Assembly: GCA_964439745.1 (NCBI GenBank)
Contig: CAYTQK010000030.1
Span: 1 to 17,778 of the forward strand
Direction: 5' to 3'
Length of the DNA: 17,778 bases
Origin: CAYTQK01 sp964439745
GTDB taxonomy: Bacteria > Desulfobacterota > Desulfobacteria > Desulfobacterales > Desulfosudaceae
The first letter of the stretch is position 1, and each line of letters starts with the position of its first letter. Made by a program: the position numbers and the translations under genes. Shown piece by piece: positions 1-6,195 of the stretch. Under the pieces are notes generated by a model. It was not told where the DNA came from. It did no database searches and worked only from the letters and a program-made list of their open reading frames with translations.

Positions 1-115
1 TCGACGACCTGATCGGCCGGCGCTTTAGCGCTGCCGGATCCGTCCCGGCTGCCGGCCAATATTTTTTACACCATGAGCTGGGTAGGCGACTGCGCCATCC
101 CGGGAAGGGGCGAGC
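1..115. other. Window edge, no gene called
   Basis: Two plus-strand frames hit stops within the first 28 bases (TGA at 10-12, TAG at 26-28), so an upstream plus-strand gene could end here, but the fragment is too short to recognise. I see no convincing promoter hexamers before the gene at 116. The only useful signal is the purine-rich GGGAAGGGG at 102-110, which serves that gene as its ribosome binding site. Confidence 0.4.
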
Positions 116-496
116 ATGGATCCGATGGACAAAGCCCGCAGGCAAACCCTGGCACTCCTGCAGTCAATCCAGAGCGCCGGGGACTGGCGCGATAACGAGG
201 ATGAGCTGCTGGACAGTTTCGAGGAACTATTCAAAACCGCCGTCATATCGGTGAAAGAATTCAGTGACAGACGGGATGCCCTCGCGCCCGCGGAAATGAT
301 GGCCGGCCTGGAGCGATTCCAGGATGAACATTTTCTGTTCGATCCGGCGTTTGAAAAGGAAACCACCCGCATCGACAATCTGCCGGACACGGCCGCTGCC
401 ATCGCCTCTTTTCAGCAGAAGCTGGACGCCCGCACCAATCATCTTCTGGCCGAATACATGGCCCTTCTGAACCGAATCGTCAACGAGAGATTGTGA
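116..496 (+). CDS. Small helical protein of unknown function (126 aa)
   Basis: I do not recognise the family. The protein is soluble in character: no signal peptide, no membrane segment and no cysteine. It is rich in Glu, Asp, Leu and Ala with heptad-like spacing, so it is probably an all-alpha bundle (helices roughly at residues 4-20, 27-50, 58-70 and 84-124). The start is supported by GGGAAGGGG five bases upstream of ATG 116; a second ATG three codons later is possible. It ends at TGA 494-496, only 17 bases from the end of the convergent iron-sulfur gene. Codon use matches the surrounding genes, which favours a real gene. The reverse-strand frame across this region has no ribosome binding site or recognisable domain, so I treat it as a shadow. 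Function is unknown. Confidence 0.75.
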   Translation: MDPMDKARRQTLALLQSIQSAGDWRDNEDELLDSFEELFKTAVISVKEFSDRRDALAPAEMMAGLERFQDEHFLFDPAFEKETTRIDNLPDTAAAIASFQQKLDARTNHLLAEYMALLNRIVNERL

Positions 497-514
497 AAGG
501 CGGCGGGCGGCCTT
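497..514. terminator. Weak hairpin between convergent genes
   Basis: AAGGC (497-501) pairs with GCCTT (510-514) around a GC-rich 8-base loop, exactly in the gap between two convergent genes. A symmetric hairpin here could act on both transcripts, but there is no T-run on either side, so a terminator role is only a positional guess. Confidence 0.22.
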
Positions 515-1383
515 CAGACGACCTGCCGGGTGACCTGCGGCTCGGTAAGGGCAAAAGTCCGGGCCAATCCCCGGACCACCGGCGCAGCCGGCTTAAGGGC
601 GGCGGTGGCGGCGCCGGCGGGGCAGTGCCGGACGCAGCCATAGCAATAGGTACAGTTGTTACCGTGCACGGCCAAGGGATCCAGGGTGATATTGCCGGTC
701 GGACACCAGGAAACGCACTGACCGCAGCCGGTGCACGCCTCGGTATCCACTTTCACCTTCGGCATGACCCAGGTAAAATTGTTCAGCCGGTTGACGTACC
801 TGTCGATCCAGTTCATCCAGAAGGATTTATCTTTAAAGGCTTGCGGGAGGTATCCGTTCGGTTCGGAATTTATCAGGCGCCGGGCAAGGTCTCTGCCAAA
901 CGCCCGGATCTTGTCCAGGTCCTGCCGGTCAGGGTGTCCCCGGTGAAACGGCCGGTCTTCCTGAAAGGTCAGGCAATGTTCGGTCAGCACCTGCAGGCCG
1001 CCCAGGAGGCGGTACTCTTTCCGATGCAGCAGCCGGGCCAGGTCGTACTGGATCACTCCGCTGGAGACGCCGCCGAAGGTGGACAGGATGGCCGCGGCCT
1101 GATCGCCGGCCGCCGCGGGCATGGCCGCGACAAATTCCGTGAATACCGGCGGGGCATGATGAAAATATGTGGGCGAGGCCAGCACCACCAGGGAGGCGGC
1201 CGGAATCCGCTCAAAAACCTTTTTCCAGCCCCCGGCTTCCTTTCGCCCGGACAGGTTCCAGGCCTCCGCGGCCACCCCCGCCTCGACCAGGCCGGCGGTC
1301 AGCACCTCGACCGCCTGCTGGGTGGTGCCGTGCAGGGAAAGATAAACAATCAGGGCAGTGAATTGTTGCTCGGTTTCGGTCAT
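514..1383 (-). CDS. EFR1-like flavodoxin/2x[4Fe-4S] ferredoxin fusion protein
   Basis: The protein (289 aa) has two parts. Residues 8-170 resemble a flavodoxin fold: a strand and phosphate-loop region with LSLHGTT near 16-21, then VVLASPTYFHH around 66-76 and STFGGVSSG around 101-109, typical of FMN-binding flavodoxin-like proteins. Residues 212-260 hold two ferredoxin motifs, CTGCGQCVSWCP (Cys 217, 220, 223, 227) and CTYCYGCVRHCP (Cys 244, 247, 250, 254), enough for two [4Fe-4S] clusters. This arrangement is that of the EFR1 family of anaerobes, presumed electron carriers without an assigned partner. It is cytoplasmic, with no signal peptide. AAGGA lies 8 bases before ATG 1383. It follows copA on the same strand, but a possible terminator separates them. 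The electron-transfer role is a family inference; the substrate is unknown. Confidence 0.85.
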   Translation of the reverse strand: MTETEQQFTALIVYLSLHGTTQQAVEVLTAGLVEAGVAAEAWNLSGRKEAGGWKKVFERIPAASLVVLASPTYFHHAPPVFTEFVAAMPAAAGDQAAAILSTFGGVSSGVIQYDLARLLHRKEYRLLGGLQVLTEHCLTFQEDRPFHRGHPDRQDLDKIRAFGRDLARRLINSEPNGYLPQAFKDKSFWMNWIDRYVNRLNNFTWVMPKVKVDTEACTGCGQCVSWCPTGNITLDPLAVHGNNCTYCYGCVRHCPAGAATAALKPAAPVVRGLARTFALTEPQVTRQVV

Positions 1384-1511
1384 GCATCGTTTCCTTATCC
1401 CGGGTATGGTGGCTGGTTCTCCCGGCAGGCGAGCACACCGGAGAACCGTTTATAGGTCCTGATCTCACCCTACCCTACCGGAAACGGGGCCAAAGTCAAG
1501 GTGTCGCGGGC

Positions 1512-1543
1512 AAAAAAGATCTGCCTGCCTGCAAAGCCGGCAG
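1512..1543 (-). terminator. Possible rho-independent terminator after copA
   Basis: Read on the minus strand directly after the copA stop, CTGCC (1539-1543) can pair with GGCAG at 1525-1529 or 1521-1525, followed by AGATC and a run of six T (complement of 1512-1517). The stem is short and two registers compete, so efficiency is uncertain, but position and T-run fit the end of the copper operon. Confidence 0.42.
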
Positions 1544-3787
1544 CTACACGATTTTCTTCTTATACAGCCGCAAGCTGTTGCTGACCACGGAGATGCTGCT
1601 GAAGGCCATGGCCAGGGCGGCCAGGATGGGATGCAGCTGGCGCAGCAGCAGGGGCAGTCCGGCAAAGGGATAGAGCACCCCGGCGGCCACCGGGATGAGC
1701 AGAACGTTGTACCCGAAGGCCCAGAACAGGTTCTGGCGGATGGTGGCCATGGTGTCCCGGCTGACGGCCAGGGAACGCAGCACGCCCATCAGGCTGCCGC
1801 TGGAGAGAATTATATCGGCGGTCTCGATGGCCACGTCAGTACCGGTGCCGATGGCCACGCCCACGTCGGCCCGGGCCAGGGCGGGGGCGTCATTGATGCC
1901 GTCGCCGACCATGGCCACCCGGGCGCCTTCGTCCCGCAGCTGCTGAACCACCTGGCTCTTTTCCTCGGGCTTGACTTCCGCCTCGACCCGGTCGATACCC
2001 ACCTCGGCGGCTATTTTTTCACCGGTCTGGCGGTTGTCACCGGTCAGCATGACCACGGTCAGGCCATACTTCTTGAGGGTCTGAATAACATCGGCTGAAT
2101 CGGGCTTGAGGGTATCGGCCACGCTGATGAGTCCCCGGGGCTGCTCCTCGGCGAACACGGCCAGCACGGTCTTGCCCTGGGTCTGCAGACGTTCGGCCGT
2201 TTGTGCCAGGTCGGCGGTCTCCCAGCCCTGGTCCGCAAACCAGGACAGGCGGCCGGCCATGATTTTTTGCCCGTCGATCAGGCCGGTGACGCCCATGCCG
2301 CTGGTGGCGGAAAAATTCTCGGGATCGGGCAGCTCCAGGTCCTGCTCGTCCGCCGCGCTGACCACGGCCCGGCCGACGGGATGCTCGGATCCCTTTTCCA
2401 CCGCCCCGGCCAGGCGCAACAGTTCCGCGGCATCCTCTTTTTTCCCGGACACGGGAACCACGTCCACCACCTTGGGCCGGCCTTCGGTGATGGTCCCGGT
2501 CTTGTCAAAAACAATGGTGTCCACCCGGGCCAAGGCTTCAATGGCCTCGCCCCGGCGAAAAAGAACCCCGTTTTCCGCGGCCTTGCCGGTACCGGCCATG
2601 ATGGCCGTGGGCGTGGCCAGGCCCAGGGCGCAGGGGCAGGCAATGACCAGCACCGCCACCAGCCGGATCATGGCCGTGACCGGCTCGCCGGTGAGCCCCC
2701 ACCAGGTTCCGAAGGTAATAAATGCGATGAGAATAACGGCCGGCACAAACACCGCTGCCACGCGGTCGGCCAGGGCCTGAATCGGGGCCTTGCTGCCCTG
2801 GGCTTCCTGTACCATGCGGATAATTTGAGACAAAACTGTATCAGCGCCCACGGCCGAAGCGGTAATGGTCAGCAATCCCTGGCCGTTGATGGTGCCGCCC
2901 ACCACCCGGTCGTCCGGCTTCTTATCCACCGGCACAGGTTCGCCGGTCAGCATGGACTCGTCTACCGCCGACAGCCCCTTGGTGATCACCCCATCCACCG
3001 GAATCCGCTCGCCCGGCCGCACCAGGACGGTGTCGTTGATGGCGATATCCGACAGATCCACCGTGGTTTCCTGCCCGTCGCGGAGAACGGTGGCCGTCTT
3101 GGGCCGCAGGCCGGCCAGTTTCTTGATGGCGCTGCCGGTGCGCCCCTTGGTGCGGGCCTCCAGCAGCTTGCCCAGCTTGATCAGGGTGATAATAACCGCT
3201 GAAGTTTCAAAATAGACATGATCTCCGAGGACCGGGAACAGCATCAGGGCCACGGAATAGCCATAGGCCACGGATGACCCCATGGCCACCAGCACATCCA
3301 TGTTGGCGCTTTTATTACGCAGACTCTTCCAGCCGCCGGTATAAAAATCCCACCCGGTGTAGAATTGCACCGGCGTGGCCAGGGCGAAAAAAAGCCAGTT
3401 GACCCAGGCGGCGTGGCTCCAGGCCCCGATCAGGCCGAAGTCCCGGCCCATGCTCAGGACAAACAGGGGCAGGGCAAAAAGGACGCCCACCCCGAACTTG
3501 ACGGCCTGGTCCTGGATCTCGGCTTCCCGGGCGATGGTCTCGCTGTCGTCGCTGTCGGCGCCGGCATCAATGGCCATGGCCCCGTACCCGGCCTTTTCAA
3601 TGGCAGCAATGAGGCCGTCCAGGGAGACCTTTTCGGGATCGTAGGAGACATTGACCCGCTCGGTGGCAAAGTTCACGGCCGCGCCGGAGACCCCCGCGGT
3701 CTTCTTGTTCAGGGCCCGTTCGATATTGGCGGCACAATTGGCGCCGGTCATGCCGGTGACGGCCAGTGTCTCGGTCTTTTCAGCCAT
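1544..3787 (-). CDS. copA: Copper-translocating P1B-type ATPase (CopA)
   Basis: This 747-aa inner-membrane pump hydrolyses ATP to export Cu(+). Visible landmarks in order: one N-terminal heavy-metal-associated domain (residues 5-72); transmembrane pairs from about residue 97; actuator TGE (281-283); transmembrane CPC (384-386); phosphorylated Asp428 in DKTGT; SEHP with the nucleotide-binding His-Pro (467-470); GDGIND (628-633). The Cu(+) class is supported by YN (693-694) and MAFSS (727-731) in the last two membrane helices. Oddity: the N-terminal metal site reads GMTGANC, with Gly15 replacing the first Cys of the usual CxxC and only Cys18 left, explainable by one TGC to GGC change. The transport core looks intact. 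GGAG precedes ATG 3787. It is the last gene of an operon with copZ and a putative selenoprotein. Confidence 0.97.
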   Translation of the reverse strand: MAEKTETLAVTGMTGANCAANIERALNKKTAGVSGAAVNFATERVNVSYDPEKVSLDGLIAAIEKAGYGAMAIDAGADSDDSETIAREAEIQDQAVKFGVGVLFALPLFVLSMGRDFGLIGAWSHAAWVNWLFFALATPVQFYTGWDFYTGGWKSLRNKSANMDVLVAMGSSVAYGYSVALMLFPVLGDHVYFETSAVIITLIKLGKLLEARTKGRTGSAIKKLAGLRPKTATVLRDGQETTVDLSDIAINDTVLVRPGERIPVDGVITKGLSAVDESMLTGEPVPVDKKPDDRVVGGTINGQGLLTITASAVGADTVLSQIIRMVQEAQGSKAPIQALADRVAAVFVPAVILIAFITFGTWWGLTGEPVTAMIRLVAVLVIACPCALGLATPTAIMAGTGKAAENGVLFRRGEAIEALARVDTIVFDKTGTITEGRPKVVDVVPVSGKKEDAAELLRLAGAVEKGSEHPVGRAVVSAADEQDLELPDPENFSATSGMGVTGLIDGQKIMAGRLSWFADQGWETADLAQTAERLQTQGKTVLAVFAEEQPRGLISVADTLKPDSADVIQTLKKYGLTVVMLTGDNRQTGEKIAAEVGIDRVEAEVKPEEKSQVVQQLRDEGARVAMVGDGINDAPALARADVGVAIGTGTDVAIETADIILSSGSLMGVLRSLAVSRDTMATIRQNLFWAFGYNVLLIPVAAGVLYPFAGLPLLLRQLHPILAALAMAFSSISVVSNSLRLYKKKIV

Positions 3788-3810
3788 GATTTATGTCTCC
3801 GGAAAATGAA

Positions 3811-3848
3811 GACCGGATCCGGCCCCTGCCAGCGGGCCGGATCCGGTC
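3811..3848 (-). promoter_or_regulatory. Perfect 15-bp hairpin between copZ and copA
   Basis: The arm GACCGGATCCGGCCC (3811-3825) pairs without mismatch with 3834-3848 across an 8-base loop. It fills about half of the 81-base gap between copZ and copA. Reading in the direction of transcription, the hairpin is followed by TTCATTTTCC, only moderately T-rich, and then by the copA ribosome binding site. It could be a partial terminator, an RNase or decay barrier that uncouples the level of the chaperone from that of the pump, or a dispersed repeat. The structure is seen directly; the role is inferred. Confidence 0.7.
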
Positions 3849-3868
3849 GGACAAAACCTGGACGATGA

Positions 3869-4072
3869 TCAGGCCGCCGGATAATTGATTTCCCGCAGCG
3901 TATCCAGGATGGTGTCGCGGGTGGCCGGCGCCGCCCACTCCACCGTTACCTGCTTGTCATCCACATTGCCTTCCACCTGCGAGACCCCTGCCAGCTCTTT
4001 CAGCTCGTTTTTAATGGTCATGGTGCAGTGTCCGCAGGAAATATTGGGAACGGAAAATGTTTCTTTGGTCAT
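3869..4072 (-). CDS. copZ: CopZ-like copper chaperone, single HMA domain
   Basis: This 67-aa protein is one complete heavy-metal-associated domain. The metal-binding loop is NISCGHCTMTI, with Cys13 and Cys16 in the CxxC arrangement, followed by the usual pattern ending in DTLREINYPAA. Proteins of this family carry Cu(+) in the cytoplasm and pass it to CopA-type pumps or to a copper sensor. I chose ATG 4072, which sits 8 bases after GGGGAGG. A GTG three codons upstream overlaps the stop of the preceding gene and is less likely. It lies 5 bases downstream of the putative selenoprotein and 81 bases upstream of copA, so the three are probably co-transcribed. Its CxxC is intact, in contrast to the HMA domain of CopA next door. 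Confidence 0.93.
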   Translation of the reverse strand: MTKETFSVPNISCGHCTMTIKNELKELAGVSQVEGNVDDKQVTVEWAAPATRDTILDTLREINYPAA

Positions 4073-4077
4073 GACAA

Positions 4078-4275
4078 TCACCTCCCCGTCCTGTCATCAA
4101 TTTCGTTGACGATACTTTCCCCGGCAGTATCGGTTTTTTCATTTTTTTCGGCGTCTTCGCCCGTCACCTGACAGGCCGGCCGCATTCAGGTGGAAATGCC
4201 CAGGCGGGGCAGAACCACCAGCTGCAACAGCAGATAAACACCGACAAAAGCGAAAACAATCAGTATTTCCTTCAT
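4078..4275 (-). CDS. Putative selenocysteine-containing small membrane protein (65 aa, in-frame UGA at codon 30)
   Basis: Read conventionally, ATG 4275 gives a 29-residue peptide ending at TGA 4188-4186. If the UGA is decoded as selenocysteine, the frame stays open for 35 more codons to TGA 4080-4078, 5 bases before copZ. The product would have a membrane helix (residues 4-23, ILIVFAFVGVYLLLQLVVL), then PRLGIST-U-MRPAC, giving Sec30 and Cys35 just outside the membrane, then an acidic hydrophilic tail. GAGGG lies 7 bases before the ATG. A hairpin with an AGGU loop starts 10 bases after the UGA, as expected for a bacterial SECIS. The extension carries the copZ ribosome binding site in its last codons, so translation of the two genes may be coupled. 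The operon context suggests metal capture or thiol/selenol redox chemistry for copper; this function is inference. The alternative is a true 29-aa peptide followed by an untranslated stretch. Confidence 0.72.
4149..4182 (-). promoter_or_regulatory. Putative bacterial SECIS element
   Basis: On the minus strand, GCCTGTC (4176-4170) pairs with GACGGGC (4165-4159) in a 7-bp stem including one U-G pair, closed by the tetraloop AGGU (4169-4166). Sixteen bases separate the UGA from the loop; from memory the E. coli fdhF element has 17 and also presents AGGU at its apex, where SelB contacts the G and U. CGGC (4182-4179) and GCCG (4152-4149) can add a lower helix beyond an internal loop. SelB binding would be required for UGA readthrough. 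Confidence 0.68.
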
Positions 4276-4306
4276 TGGTCATCCCTCTTTTTTTACCAGA
4301 AACATC

Positions 4307-4318
4307 AAATTGCAATTT
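4307..4318. promoter_or_regulatory. Palindrome, candidate operator of the copper operon
   Basis: AAATTGCAATTT is a perfect 12-bp palindrome 31 bases upstream of the first gene of the copper operon. The 16-base version (4305-4320) is symmetric apart from one pair. TTAC-AA-GTAA lies just upstream, within 4322-4334. The position suits a copper-responsive repressor or activator, but the sequence matches no CueR, CsoR or CopY consensus that I recognise. Confidence 0.35.
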
Positions 4319-4350
4319 CATTTTACTTGTAACCAGGTACTTCTAAACAA

Positions 4351-4378
4351 GATATAATACAAAAATCATGCCGGCCAA
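4351..4378 (-). promoter_or_regulatory. Weak sigma-70 promoter candidate for the copper operon
   Basis: On the minus strand TTGGCC (4378-4373) and TATATC (4356-4351) are 16 bases apart; an overlapping TATTAT is an alternative -10. Both hexamers are imperfect, as is common for regulated promoters. The 139-base gap between metW and the copper operon holds nothing else gene-like, so a promoter is expected somewhere here. Confidence 0.3.
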
Positions 4379-4414
4379 GCGGCCTGTAAAAAATTTATCA
4401 CCCCGGTTGCCTCC

Positions 4415-5026
4415 TCACGGCCGGCTCAGTTCAAAAATCCCATAGGTCGCCAGCAGGTTGGGCAGCAGCCGCACCACCTGGCCCCGCCGGCGGCTGGGCA
4501 CCACGGAGATGGCCGAGGCAATGGCCGCCTCCCGCTCGACGCGCATGCCCATCTTGCGGACAAACCGTTTGAAATCCCGGATACTGAGCACCCGGATATT
4601 GGGAGTCTCGTACCATTCATAGGGCAAATCCCGGCTGACCGGCGCCTGGCCCCGGAAAAGCAGCTGGCCCCGCAGGCGCCAGTGGCCGAAATTGGGAAAA
4701 CTGACAATGGCTTTCTGTCCCACCCGCAGCATCTCCGCGATCAGGCCGGCCGGGTCGAGCACCTCCTGCAGGGTCTGGCTGAGAATGACATAATCCATGG
4801 CCCCGTCGGGATAATCCCGCAGCTCCTCGTTGATGTCACCCTGGAGCACGGACAACCCCTTTTCAATACAGGCCAGCACCCGGGACTCCACGATCTCGAT
4901 GCCGGTCTCGGCGACCTGCTTTTCCTGCTTGAGCAGGCGCAGCAGGTCCCCTTCCCCGCAGCCCAGGGCCAGCACCCGCGATCCCGGGGCGATCCAGGAA
5001 GCGATCACCTGGTGATCAAACCGCAT
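4415..5026 (-). CDS. metW: MetW-type methyltransferase-fold protein of methionine biosynthesis
   Basis: The 203-aa product has the MetW pattern: MRFDHQVIASWI, then the SAM-binding-like loop VLALGCGEGDLL (about residues 19-30), SQTLQEVLDP near 83-92, SFPNFGHWRLR near 109-119, and PYEWYETPNIR. MetW is encoded beside metX in many proteobacteria and supports homoserine acylation, though its biochemical role is less settled than that of MetX. One departure is Ala where most methyltransferase-like proteins have Asp in VLDLGCG. I prefer ATG 5026, one base after the metX stop, because it gives the usual N terminus. GTG 5044, overlapping metX by 17 bases, would add six residues. It is the last gene of metY-metX-metW. 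Confidence 0.92.
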   Translation of the reverse strand: MRFDHQVIASWIAPGSRVLALGCGEGDLLRLLKQEKQVAETGIEIVESRVLACIEKGLSVLQGDINEELRDYPDGAMDYVILSQTLQEVLDPAGLIAEMLRVGQKAIVSFPNFGHWRLRGQLLFRGQAPVSRDLPYEWYETPNIRVLSIRDFKRFVRKMGMRVEREAAIASAISVVPSRRRGQVVRLLPNLLATYGIFELSRP

Positions 5027-5027
5027 T

Positions 5028-6191
5028 TTATCCGGCGGCGACACTGTTCAAAAACCCCCGCATTAAGGCGGACAAGCGGTCATTGGGCAATAAAAAGGCG
5101 TCATGACCGGCGTCGGCCTCGATTTCACAAAAGCTGACATTGAGCCCGTTCTTTTTCAGGGCCGTGACCATGGCCCGGGACTGGTAGGTGGGATAGAGCC
5201 AGTCCGAGGTAAAGGAGACCACCAGGAACCGGGCCCGGGCCCGGGCAAAGGCCTGCACGGCCGAACCGTCGCCGTATTGTTTTTCCAGGTCAAAATAGTC
5301 GGCCGCCTTGGTCACGTACAAAAAGGAATTGGCGTCAAACCGCTCCACGAACCGGGCGCCCTGGTGGCGCAGGTAGCTCTCCACCTGGAAATCGGCATCA
5401 AACTCGAAAGACAGGTCGCTGCGGTCCTGAAGCCGGCGGCCGAATTTCTGCCGCATGGCCTCGTCCGAAAGATAGGTGATGTGGCCGATCATGCGGGCCA
5501 CGGCCAGGCCCAGGTCGGGCTTTCTGCCCCCGTAGTAATCCCCCCGGTTCCAGGCGGGATCGGCCATGATGGCCTGCCGGGCGACCTCGTTGAAGGCTAT
5601 GGCCAGGGCCGAATGCCGGGTGGTGGTGGCCAGGGGAATGGCGGCGGCCACCATGTCCGGGTAGCGTACCGCCCATTCCAGTACCTGCATGCCGCCCATG
5701 GAACCGCCCACCACGGCCAGCAGCCGGGAGATGCCCAGGTGGTCCAGCAGGGCCTTCTGGGCCCGGACCATGTCGCCGATGGTGATGACCGGAAAGGACA
5801 TGCCGTAGGGCCGGCCCGTGGCCGGATCGATACTGGCCGGACCGGTTGAGCCCATGCAGCCGCCCAGCACATTGGCGCAGATGACAAACCACTTGTCCGT
5901 GTCGATCCCCTTGCCCGGCCCGATCATAATGTCCCACCAGCCCGGCCGGGGATCATTTTCATCATGATACCCGGCCGCGTGGGCATTGCCGGTCAGGGCG
6001 TGGGCCACCAGCACGGCGTTGCTCCGCTCGCTGTCGAGGGCGCCGTAAGTTTCATAGGCCAGGGTGACCGGCCCCAGTCGGCGCCCGTTTTCCAGGGTCA
6101 TCTCCGCCGGCGGTTCGGCAAAGGTGAACTGCTGTTGGCGCACCCGCCCCACCGTGAAAGCCGTTTTATCATGGGTGACATACTCGCTCAT
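5028..6191 (-). CDS. metX: Homoserine O-acetyltransferase
   Basis: This 387-aa alpha/beta-hydrolase-fold enzyme transfers an acyl group, usually acetyl from acetyl-CoA, to homoserine, the first committed step to methionine. The triad is visible: Ser164 in VGGSMGGMQ, Asp330 in SFTSDWLYP and His363 in ADAGHDAFLL. Other family marks are AHALTGNAHAAG and NVLGGCMGSTGP, the latter the oxyanion/loop region. The frame is open 41 codons further upstream into metY, but ATG 6191 (MSEYVTHDKTAF) is the likely start: it lies 4 bases after the metY stop with GTGAGG just before it. Whether the enzyme uses acetyl- or succinyl-CoA cannot be settled by eye; the partner metY suggests O-acetylhomoserine. Confidence 0.96.
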   Translation of the reverse strand: MSEYVTHDKTAFTVGRVRQQQFTFAEPPAEMTLENGRRLGPVTLAYETYGALDSERSNAVLVAHALTGNAHAAGYHDENDPRPGWWDIMIGPGKGIDTDKWFVICANVLGGCMGSTGPASIDPATGRPYGMSFPVITIGDMVRAQKALLDHLGISRLLAVVGGSMGGMQVLEWAVRYPDMVAAAIPLATTTRHSALAIAFNEVARQAIMADPAWNRGDYYGGRKPDLGLAVARMIGHITYLSDEAMRQKFGRRLQDRSDLSFEFDADFQVESYLRHQGARFVERFDANSFLYVTKAADYFDLEKQYGDGSAVQAFARARARFLVVSFTSDWLYPTYQSRAMVTALKKNGLNVSFCEIEADAGHDAFLLPNDRLSALMRGFLNSVAAG

Positions 6192-6195
6192 GGCC

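Noticed and set aside
493..1455. Long plus-strand open frame opposite the EFR1-like gene
   Set aside because: It is a Gly/Pro/Arg-rich antisense shadow of a GC-rich gene whose minus strand encodes two clear ferredoxin motifs.
4139..4321. 60-codon minus-strand frame overlapping the putative selenoprotein in another frame
   Set aside because: Its upstream start has no ribosome binding site, the product has no recognisable domain, and the overlapping frame has a membrane helix, a good ribosome binding site and coupling to copZ.
4359..4392. metW terminator formed by GGCC-GCTT-GGCC
   Set aside because: The stem has only four base pairs and the T-run is short and distant; a promoter or read-through explains the region equally well.
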